Origin: Sediminibacterium sp.
GTDB lineage: Bacteria; Bacteroidota; Bacteroidia; Chitinophagales; Chitinophagaceae
NCBI GenBank assembly: GCA_023256555.1
Contig: JALRFB010000039.1
Coordinates: 1 to 7,651 of the forward strand
Direction of reading: 5' to 3'
DNA length: 7,651 nucleotides
The position numbers and the translations under genes are program-made. Below the pieces are notes generated by a model. That model saw only the letters and a program-made list of their open reading frames with translations. It was not told the origin of the DNA and searched no databases. This document shows, piece after piece, positions 1-6,106 of the stretch (position 1 is the first letter of the stretch; each line of letters starts with the position of its first letter).

Positions 1-330
1 GTCTATAAAAATGAAGTATTTACCCATTTGCATATTGGGCAAAATATAGATGAAGCATTTGTTAAGAAAATTAGAGATGGCAATAAGTTAGATATTGGTA
101 TTGGGAAACAAGGGGTAGAGAAATTGACAGATGATCAATCTTCTATCATAAGATTACTTAAAATGCATCAAGGCTTTTTGCCTTATCATGATAAGTCCAA
201 TCCAGATGATATTTATGCTTTCTTTGGGATGAGTAAAAAAGCATTCAAAATGAGTGTCGGAATTTTATACAAGGCAAAATTAATCACCATTGAAGAAGAT
301 GGTATTCGATTAGTGACTGAAAATCAATAA
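1..330 (+). CDS. cvfB: CvfB/YitL-like S1 RNA-binding protein, C-terminal part (5' truncated by window edge)
   Basis: The frame is open from base 1 to a TAA stop at 328-330, so the visible 110 residues are the end of a longer protein and the ATG at 28 is internal, not the start. The visible part begins with the tail of an S1-like beta-barrel repeat (VYKNEVFTHLHIGQ, then an IDEAFVKKIRDGNKLDIGIG segment). It ends in the winged-helix domain typical of CvfB/YitL proteins, with the landmarks GFLPYHDKSNP, FGMSKKAFKMSVGILY and EEDGIRLV. Family members are about 280 residues, so roughly the last 40 percent is present. Known members bind RNA and have been linked to virulence-factor expression in Staphylococcus; the role in Bacteroidota is not well defined. 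The thiolase gene follows 41 bases later on the same strand, so co-transcription is possible, though no functional link is evident. Confidence 0.85.
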   Translation, partial: VYKNEVFTHLHIGQNIDEAFVKKIRDGNKLDIGIGKQGVEKLTDDQSSIIRLLKMHQGFLPYHDKSNPDDIYAFFGMSKKAFKMSVGILYKAKLITIEEDGIRLVTENQ

Positions 331-371
331 ATTACTAAATCTAATTAATTTTTTAATTTAACTAAATTTAT

Positions 372-1553
372 ATGGCAAAGGAAGTATATATAGTAGCAGC
401 CGTTAGAACGCCGATTGGTTCATTTGGCGGATCTTTAAAATCTTTTTCAGCTACTCAATTGGGCGGAATTGTCATTAAAGCGATTCTAGATAAAACAAAA
501 ATTGATCCCAATAATGTAGACGAAGTTATTTTTGGCTCAGTCATTCAAGCTGGTTTAGGACAAGCCCCTGCAAGACAAGCTGCATTGAATGGAGGGCTTC
601 CGCACAAAGTAATTTGTACTACAGTCAATAAGGTATGTGCAAGTGGTATGAAAACCATTGCTCAGGCCGCCCAAACTATTTTACTTGGTGATGCCGATAT
701 TGTCATAGCTGGAGGAATGGAAAGCATGAGTAATGTACCATTTTATAATACCCATCAGAGATGGGGCAATAAATATGGAGATACCACCATTTTAGATGGA
801 TTAGCCAAAGATGGTTTGGTTGATGTGTATGATAAAGTAGCCATGGGAAATTTTGCAGACCTATGTGCAAAAGAACATACTATTTCAAGAGAAGATCAAG
901 ATGCTTTTGCTACAGAAAGTTATCAAAAATCACAAGCAGCAACGGAAAAAGGATTATTTAAAGAAGAGATTGTTTCAATAACTATACCACAAAAAAAAGG
1001 GGAGTCTATCATTATTGATAAAGACGAAGAACCCTTCAATGTAAAATTTGATAAAATTGCTCAATTAAATCCTGCTTTTACTAAAGAAGGTACCGTTACA
1101 GCGGCAAATGCAAGTACAATGAACGATGGCGCAGCAGCCATTTTATTAATGAGCGGTGAAAAAATGAAAGCATTAGGATTAAAGCCTTTGGCAAAAATAG
1201 TTAGTTATGCTGATGCTGAACAAGATCCTAAATGGTTTACTACAGCCCCTTCATTGGCTCTACCTAAAGCACTCGCAAAAGCGGGACTAAGCATAAATCA
1301 AATTGACTTCTTTGAATTCAATGAAGCATTTTCCGTAGTGGGGATTGTAAATACTCAATTACTTAAAATAGATCCAGCTAAAGTTAATATACGTGGTGGT
1401 GCTGTTTCTTTGGGACATCCATTAGGATGTAGCGGTGCTAGAATTGTAGTAACATTAACACATATATTAGAAAGCAATCAAAAGCAATTTGGAGCTGCAG
1501 CAATTTGTAATGGTGGAGGAGGTGCTTCCGCATTAATAATTGAAAGGGTATAA
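372..1553 (+). CDS. atoB: Acetyl-CoA C-acetyltransferase (thiolase family)
   Basis: This is a complete 393-residue thiolase, the usual length for the family. It catalyses reversible condensation of two acetyl-CoA to acetoacetyl-CoA in the cytoplasm, or thiolysis of 3-ketoacyl-CoA. All catalytic landmarks are present: the acyl-accepting Cys89 in NKVCASGMK, the NEAF motif with Asn317, His349 in SLGHPLGCSGAR, and the second active-site Cys379 in CNGGGG. The positions closely match those of the well-studied biosynthetic thiolases. The segments VYDKVAMG (152-159) and DPKWFTTAP (285-293) resemble the acetoacetyl-CoA (ACAT1-like) type, so I favour acetyl-CoA acetyltransferase over a long-chain FadA, but the sequence alone does not fix substrate length. 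No FadB-like partner is adjacent. The ATG is preceded by an A/T-only stretch without a Shine-Dalgarno sequence, as usual in Bacteroidota. The gene converges with ytxJ, 13 bases apart. The gene symbol is by family only. Confidence 0.95.
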   Translation: MAKEVYIVAAVRTPIGSFGGSLKSFSATQLGGIVIKAILDKTKIDPNNVDEVIFGSVIQAGLGQAPARQAALNGGLPHKVICTTVNKVCASGMKTIAQAAQTILLGDADIVIAGGMESMSNVPFYNTHQRWGNKYGDTTILDGLAKDGLVDVYDKVAMGNFADLCAKEHTISREDQDAFATESYQKSQAATEKGLFKEEIVSITIPQKKGESIIIDKDEEPFNVKFDKIAQLNPAFTKEGTVTAANASTMNDGAAAILLMSGEKMKALGLKPLAKIVSYADAEQDPKWFTTAPSLALPKALAKAGLSINQIDFFEFNEAFSVVGIVNTQLLKIDPAKVNIRGGAVSLGHPLGCSGARIVVTLTHILESNQKQFGAAAICNGGGGASALIIERV

Positions 1554-1566
1554 ATAAATAGAAAAG

Positions 1567-1899
1567 CTATTGGCTTACTTGTTCCAACAATTCGTCCATC
1601 ATTATTCCATAATGACTTTCATCATAAGTGCATTCTCCATTTTTAATTAATAATACCTGTGGAGATTCATGGTGCACATGAAAAAATTCAGCAATAGCAT
1701 TTGAAATTGGCCTAAAATTCAATAAATCTAAATAGTAAAAATCAATATTATCAGGTGCTTCCGCTCTTTCAAATCTTGAAAAAGCCATTTGTGAAATACT
1801 ACATGTGGTGCTATGTTTGAAGATAACCTGAGGCTTATTGCTAGAATTTATTTTAATGTTTTCTAATTGATCTAGACTAGTTAATTGAATCCAATTCAT
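1567..1899 (-). CDS. ytxJ: YtxJ-type monothiol bacilliredoxin (BrxC family)
   Basis: This 110-residue single-domain thioredoxin-fold protein matches the YtxJ/DUF2847 family in length and pattern. The active-site motif is HSTTCSIS (residues 29-36), with a single nucleophilic Cys33 where thioredoxins carry CxxC. The expected cis-proline is Pro80 in HESPQVLLI. The YLDLL segment (56-60) fits the beta strand before it. A second cysteine, Cys90, lies outside the active site. Family members are inferred to remove bacillithiol from S-bacillithiolated cytoplasmic proteins, so the gene suggests that the host makes bacillithiol, as many Bacteroidota do. It is convergent with the thiolase gene and divergent from the exonuclease gene, so it is probably transcribed alone. 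A candidate Bacteroidota -7 element lies just upstream. The start at 1899 lies immediately before the conserved N-terminal strand and gives the normal family length. Confidence 0.9.
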   Translation of the reverse strand: MNWIQLTSLDQLENIKINSSNKPQVIFKHSTTCSISQMAFSRFERAEAPDNIDFYYLDLLNFRPISNAIAEFFHVHHESPQVLLIKNGECTYDESHYGIMMDELLEQVSQ

Positions 1900-1917
1900 A
1901 CATTTAAATTAAGGGTT

Positions 1918-1925
1918 CAAAAATA
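1918..1925 (-). promoter_or_regulatory. Candidate Bacteroidota -7 promoter element for ytxJ
   Basis: Read on the minus strand, these eight bases are TATTTTTG, an exact match to the Bacteroidota -7 consensus TAnnTTTG. The element lies 19 bases upstream of the ytxJ ATG, so transcription would begin about a dozen bases before the start codon. A TTG that could act as the -33 box lies about 24 bases further upstream, slightly longer than the usual spacing, so that half of the match is weak. The motif is short and the region is AT-rich, so a chance match is possible. Confidence 0.35.
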
Positions 1926-1992
1926 GCCAAATTATTGGAACTATTAGATCAAGTATATGAATAATGATTAACTTCACTCAATAATCGTATTT

Positions 1993-2760
1993 ATGCAATT
2001 ACAATTGACCAATCCTATTTGTTTTCTAGATTTAGAAACTACTGGTATAAATGTTAGTCTTGATAGAATAGTAGAAATTGCTATCATCAAAATTATGTCT
2101 GATGGTTCTAAGCAAATCAAAAGAAAATTAGTCAATCCTGAAATGTCTATACCTAAAGCTGCATCAGATGTGCATGGCATTACTGATGAAATGGTTAAAG
2201 ATGCTCCAAGCTTCAAACAAATTGCAAACGAAATTAAACAATTTATTGAAGGAGCAGATTTAGCAGGGTATAATAGTAACAGATTTGATATTCCTATGTT
2301 AAATGAAGAGTTTCTTAGAGCGGGTATTGCAATTGATATGTTATCAAGAAAATTATTAGATGTTCAAAAAGTGTTTCATATGATGGAACAAAGAACTCTT
2401 TCAGCAGCTTATAAATTTTATTGTGATAAGAATTTAGAAGATGCGCATACTGCTGAAGCAGATGCAATGGCAACATTTGAAGTACTGGAAGCACAGGTGG
2501 TTAAGTACCCTCAAATTGGAAATACAGTAGAATCAATCGTTAAATTTACCGGAGAAGATGAGATTATTGACTTCGCTAGAAGATTGGTTTATGAGAATGG
2601 GGTAGCGGTATTTAATTTTGGGAAACATAAGGGAAAACCTGTTATTCAAGTACTTAAAGAGGAACCACAGTACTATGATTGGATGATGAAAGGTGATTTT
2701 GCGCTACATACTAAGCAAAAATTGACTGAAATTCTAAATAAGTCAATATTAAATAAATAG
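1993..2760 (+). CDS. DEDDh-family 3'-5' exonuclease (DnaQ/ExoX-like) with ExoX-like C-terminal domain
   Basis: This 255-residue protein carries a full RNase-T/DnaQ exonuclease domain (about 8-170). Exo I is FLDLETTG with Asp13 and Glu15, Exo II is NSNRFDIPML with Asp99, and Exo III is HTAEAD with His152 and Asp157. These are the four acidic residues and the general-base histidine of two-metal-ion DEDDh exonucleases. A second conserved block at about 206-248 (FNFGKHKGKPV, EPQYYDWMMKGDF) resembles the small C-terminal domain found in ExoX-like proteins. It is therefore more likely a stand-alone repair or recycling exonuclease than the proofreading subunit of the replicase, although annotation pipelines often call it DNA polymerase III epsilon. 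The start is well fixed: the same frame has a TAA stop at 1969-1971 and no other ATG before 1993. It is divergent from ytxJ and is followed after 52 bases by the glycosyltransferase gene. Confidence 0.9.
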   Translation: MQLQLTNPICFLDLETTGINVSLDRIVEIAIIKIMSDGSKQIKRKLVNPEMSIPKAASDVHGITDEMVKDAPSFKQIANEIKQFIEGADLAGYNSNRFDIPMLNEEFLRAGIAIDMLSRKLLDVQKVFHMMEQRTLSAAYKFYCDKNLEDAHTAEADAMATFEVLEAQVVKYPQIGNTVESIVKFTGEDEIIDFARRLVYENGVAVFNFGKHKGKPVIQVLKEEPQYYDWMMKGDFALHTKQKLTEILNKSILNK

Positions 2761-2779
2761 CTTATATTTACATATAATA

Positions 2780-2794
2780 ATTATTTCAAATAAT
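2780..2794. repeat. Short AT-rich palindrome between the exonuclease and glycosyltransferase genes
   Basis: The arms ATTATTT and AAATAAT are perfect 7-base inverted copies around a single central C, ending 18 bases before the GTG start of the next gene. Such a site could bind a dimeric regulator, but in AT-rich DNA a repeat of this size often arises by chance. A one-base spacer is too tight for an RNA hairpin unless inner pairs stay open, so it is not a terminator. Confidence 0.3.
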
Positions 2795-2812
2795 CACTAT
2801 ACCCCCTAATCA

Positions 2813-3574
2813 GTGAAAAAATTAGTCATAATCCCTACTTATAACGAGAAAGAAAATATTCTTTTGATCGTTAATGCTGTTTTGTCTTTAAAGGGGGCTT
2901 TTGATATTTTAGTCATTGATGATGGTTCTCCAGATGGAACTGCTCAATTGGTAAAAGACACAATTCCCAAACATCCAGGTAGATTATTCATTGAAGAAAG
3001 AGCTGGCAAATTAGGATTAGGTACTGCCTATATTCATGGTTTCAAATGGGCTTTAGAAAAAAATTACGACTATATAGTTGAGATGGATGCAGATTTTTCT
3101 CACAATCCCAACGATTTAGAAAGATTGTACACTGCATGTGAAGTGGATGGTGCTGATGTGAGTATCGGTAGTAGATATGTAAGAGGTGGCGCAACTGAGA
3201 ACTGGCCATTAGATAGATTAATTTATTCAAAAGGAGGATCTGCTTATACTAGAATTATCACTGGTATGCCTATCAAAGATCCTACAGCTGGTTTTGTTTG
3301 TTATAAAAACAAGGTGCTCGCTGCAATTGATTTAGATAAGATTAATTTTATAGGTTATGCATTTCAAATTGAAATGAAATTTGCATCTTGGAGATTGGGC
3401 TTTAAATTAAAAGAAGTTCCTATTACTTTTGTTGATAGAAAAATTGGCACTAGTAAAATGTCTAAGGGAATTATCAAAGAAGCCATACTTGGTGTGTTAA
3501 ACATGCAATGGCAGCATATGACTGGACGCTTTATAAAGAATATTAAGCGTGTATATGTTAGTCTTTTTTTGTAG
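2813..3574 (+). CDS. Polyprenol monophosphomannose synthase-like glycosyltransferase (GT2, DPM1 family)
   Basis: The 253-residue protein is a GT-A fold family 2 glycosyltransferase. Visible motifs are IIPTYNEKENI (6-16), the nucleotide-binding DDGSPDGT (36-43), the metal-binding DAD at 92-94 within VEMDADFSHNP, and GSRYVRGG (119-126). Others are the acceptor-side DPTAGFVCY (156-164) and DRKIGTSKMSKG (208-219), where DPM1 enzymes hold basic residues near the lipid phosphate. DPM1-type enzymes move mannose from GDP-mannose to a polyprenyl phosphate at the inner face of the cytoplasmic membrane, supplying periplasmic mannosyltransferases. The protein ends about 30 residues after the catalytic domain, without a GtrA-like membrane domain, so it is the single-domain soluble or peripheral form. 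The start is GTG: a TAA stop lies in frame at 2807-2809, two codons upstream, and the IIPTYNE strand follows directly. The true sugar could be glucose or another hexose. It converges with the receptor gene, 4 bases apart. Confidence 0.88.
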   Translation: MKKLVIIPTYNEKENILLIVNAVLSLKGAFDILVIDDGSPDGTAQLVKDTIPKHPGRLFIEERAGKLGLGTAYIHGFKWALEKNYDYIVEMDADFSHNPNDLERLYTACEVDGADVSIGSRYVRGGATENWPLDRLIYSKGGSAYTRIITGMPIKDPTAGFVCYKNKVLAAIDLDKINFIGYAFQIEMKFASWRLGFKLKEVPITFVDRKIGTSKMSKGIIKEAILGVLNMQWQHMTGRFIKNIKRVYVSLFL

Positions 3575-3578
3575 TCAA

Positions 3579-6023
3579 CTAAAATTCTAAAATAAAACCT
3601 ACTGTCGGTGTAACAAACACTTGATTTCCATCAGTTATCGAAGGTATTGCGTTAGAACCATCTTTTTTAATTGGTTTACCATCTGTTGTTTTAAATGTAC
3701 CATCTGGATTAGATTCAAATATATATGCACTTGGCGCTACACTTCTGGTTCCATACCAATTGGTCACATCTAAGAAAAAATCTAAGGTAGCTTTCTTATA
3801 AAAATACTTTTTGTCAATTCTAAGATCACTAGAGTGGAATGGTTGAACTCTTAATGTATTTAATCTTGAATAATCTAAAATACCTTGTTTTAAAGTCACA
3901 AAATTTAATCTACTTGCAACACTATCATAAGGCGTATAAGGGGTTCCACCTTGTACTCTTAGTTTTAATCCTAATTCCCAGTTCTTATTGAATTTATATC
4001 CAGCAGTTAAACTCAATAAATGAATATTTTCCCAAGCACTAGGAATAAATTTGCCAGCAAAATTTGTATATGAACTTCTGAAATAACTATAACTTGCTAC
4101 CCCAAAAAATCTTTTAGTTAATTTCTGTTGAGCAAATAATTCAAATCCATAACTCTTGCCAAAACCTTTTGTACTAATTGGTTCATTTCCTAGAATATTA
4201 AAATCTGCTCCTAAATTAGATAGACTAATTCCTTTTTGAATACTAATAGGAACTCCAAAATACTTCTTAGCAAATACTTCAAATGTAAATCTTGTTGCGT
4301 CACTGGGTATATATTCAATTCCAGCTACATAGTGATTGCTTCCAATATAATCTGCATTCTTATTGACAAAATTTCCATTTAAATCTTTGAATCCTAACAC
4401 TGTAAGTGGTGCTACTTTAAAATATCTTCCAATAGAAGCATTTAAGTTTATCTTATCTGTTAATACATAACTGAATCCTAGTCTTGGAGAGATTCTACTC
4501 ATGAAATCTTTTCCTGAATTATTAAATCCATTCCCATCTGTTCTAATCCCGGCACTAATTCCTAATCTATTATTGAATGCTCTTTTACCTAATTGAAAAA
4601 ATGCACCATATTTTTTGAATGCTAAATCTGTAAAATAATTATAAGTCAATGGAGCTGATATTGCTAATCCTTGATTTGAAGGAATATATGATTTTAGTAC
4701 TTGATAGGTATAATTATCGTATTCCACTGTTTGAATATTAGCACCAGTAGTCCATTTTAGTCCCAAGAAACTCTTGGTAATATCGAATCTTAATTTATTT
4801 TCAATTTCATTAGATCTAAATTGTAATGTAAGCTCACCTTTATTTTGGGAAAGATTATCCTCGTATTTCTCATTTAAATTGTTCAAGTGATTTCTACTCA
4901 TACTAATATTCCAATAACCCTTATTAATCAATCTTTTTAAAGAAACACCAACTGTATAACTCCATTGATTGATTGAAGGACTTGAATTCAATGCATAAAT
5001 TTTTTCAGGTGTGGCATTTCTTGGTGCCACAAAATAGAAATCGTCTATTGCTCCTATACCCAAGAATGTTAAAGTAGTTTTGGGATCAATTTGATGGGTT
5101 ACTTTATATTGAAAATCCCAAAAATTAGGTCTTATAGGTAAGTCTAAGACATGAAATAAATATTGTAAATAACTTCTTCTAGCAGAAGCTAAGAATGTAG
5201 TTTTGCCAGATTTAGATAATGGGCCATTAAATGTACTTGCAAATTCTGTTGCTCCCATTCTGATATTGGTTTCCAATTTATTGGGGTTGCCTCTTTTCTG
5301 TTTGAATTCAAAAACAGATGAAAGCGCATTATCAAATTTTGCATCAAATGCAGAAGTAGACAATTTCACTTCATCTATAAAAGATACATTTAAAATACCT
5401 TGTGGGCCTCCAGCACTTCCTTGGGTAGAAAAGTGATTAATTACTGGTATTTCAATACCATCTAAATAAAATACATTTTCATTGGGAGCGCCACCTCTTA
5501 CAATAATATCGTTTCTAAATCCAGCACTAGTACTAGCAGAACCGGTCACGCCAGGTAAACTTTGTACAACTTTAGAAATATCAAAATTGCTACCTGGACT
5601 TGATTTAATTTCCTCTGCTGTTAACTTTTGAACACTCAAAGGAGTTTCTAAAGTAGCGGCTCTTACTGTTCTTTTAGTTCCTCCTACAATTACTTCTCTC
5701 AAGGTGAGTTCCTGAGGTAGTAATTCTATGGTATTGATGGTCTCATTACCTGAACTTACTATTACATTATACAAAGTATAGGGAATACTTCCTAAAGAAG
5801 TAAATAAAATTTGATATTGGCCTGTTGGAACCATTTTTAGCTCATATCTACCTAAGCTATCAGAAATGGTAGAAAATGGGGTATTAATTACTTTTACAGT
5901 TACTCCAGCAATGGGATTTTGTGTGTTTTTATTGACAATCCAACCAGATAGGCTACCCTTAGCTTGAGCCATTGATTGTATTGAAAAAATAAGACTAAAA
6001 CATACTAGAACAAAATTCCTCAT
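3579..6023 (-). CDS. TonB-dependent outer-membrane receptor with carboxypeptidase-regulatory-like N-terminal domain
   Basis: This is a complete 814-residue outer-membrane protein. Residues 1-21 form a signal peptide, with a hydrophobic core and a likely signal peptidase I site after AQA (19-21). Residues ~23-103 are a carboxypeptidase-D-regulatory-like beta-sandwich (GWIVNKNTQNPIAGVTVKV, SDSLGRYELKMVPTGQY). Residues ~105-240 are the plug domain (ETPLSVQKLTAEEI, VVQSLPGVTG, DIIVRGGAPNENVFYLDGIE). The rest is a beta-barrel ending in GFILEF with a terminal phenylalanine, the usual outer-membrane targeting signal. Such receptors import substrates using TonB/ExbBD energy. It is shorter than most SusC proteins and no SusD gene is adjacent, so a glycan-utilisation role is not supported. 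The substrate cannot be read from sequence; siderophore, metal complex or peptide are all possible. It faces the S9 peptidase gene head to head and converges with the glycosyltransferase gene, 4 bases apart. Confidence 0.93.
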   Translation of the reverse strand: MRNFVLVCFSLIFSIQSMAQAKGSLSGWIVNKNTQNPIAGVTVKVINTPFSTISDSLGRYELKMVPTGQYQILFTSLGSIPYTLYNVIVSSGNETINTIELLPQELTLREVIVGGTKRTVRAATLETPLSVQKLTAEEIKSSPGSNFDISKVVQSLPGVTGSASTSAGFRNDIIVRGGAPNENVFYLDGIEIPVINHFSTQGSAGGPQGILNVSFIDEVKLSTSAFDAKFDNALSSVFEFKQKRGNPNKLETNIRMGATEFASTFNGPLSKSGKTTFLASARRSYLQYLFHVLDLPIRPNFWDFQYKVTHQIDPKTTLTFLGIGAIDDFYFVAPRNATPEKIYALNSSPSINQWSYTVGVSLKRLINKGYWNISMSRNHLNNLNEKYEDNLSQNKGELTLQFRSNEIENKLRFDITKSFLGLKWTTGANIQTVEYDNYTYQVLKSYIPSNQGLAISAPLTYNYFTDLAFKKYGAFFQLGKRAFNNRLGISAGIRTDGNGFNNSGKDFMSRISPRLGFSYVLTDKINLNASIGRYFKVAPLTVLGFKDLNGNFVNKNADYIGSNHYVAGIEYIPSDATRFTFEVFAKKYFGVPISIQKGISLSNLGADFNILGNEPISTKGFGKSYGFELFAQQKLTKRFFGVASYSYFRSSYTNFAGKFIPSAWENIHLLSLTAGYKFNKNWELGLKLRVQGGTPYTPYDSVASRLNFVTLKQGILDYSRLNTLRVQPFHSSDLRIDKKYFYKKATLDFFLDVTNWYGTRSVAPSAYIFESNPDGTFKTTDGKPIKKDGSNAIPSITDGNQVFVTPTVGFILEF

Positions 6024-6106
6024 ATAATAATTAATAATGATGCAATTTATAACAAATAATATTCTAAATAGTTTACCTAACTTAGGAATTCAAAATTTAA
6101 AGCCAA
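6024..6106. promoter_or_regulatory. Shared divergent promoter region of the TonB receptor and S9 peptidase genes
   Basis: Both flanking genes start here and point away from each other, so promoters for both should lie in these 83 bases or overlap the coding ends. The stretch is strongly AT-rich with no Shine-Dalgarno-like sequence. The nearest thing to a -7 box for the receptor is ATTATTTG on the minus strand (6053-6060), part of a TATTATTTG that has one base too many between TA and TTTG. No clear box was found for the peptidase. The call rests on gene geometry rather than on a good motif match. Confidence 0.4.

Noticed and set aside
331..371. Promoter or terminator between cvfB and the thiolase gene
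   Set aside because: The 41 bases are AT-rich with no TAnnTTTG match and no stem-loop, so nothing can be supported there.
1550..1580. Possible bidirectional terminator between the thiolase and ytxJ genes (AAGC/GCTT hairpin)
   Set aside because: The stem is only 4 base pairs and has no following T-run on either strand.
1974..2216. Minus-strand 80-codon open frame opposite the exonuclease gene
   Set aside because: It lies antisense to the conserved Exo I region of the exonuclease, shows no family pattern, and would overlap a clearly real gene.
3042..3230. Minus-strand 62-codon open frame inside the glycosyltransferase gene
   Set aside because: It is antisense to the DAD and GSRYVRGG motifs; a His/Tyr-rich translation with no family pattern.
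3555..3590. Possible terminator at the glycosyltransferase/receptor convergence (TTAGT/ACTAA around a T-run)
   Set aside because: The 5-base-pair stem has a long loop, the T-run lies inside the loop, and the sequence is mostly coding.
5203..5436. Plus-strand 77-codon open frame inside the TonB receptor gene
   Set aside because: It is antisense to the well-conserved plug domain and has no recognisable motif or leader.
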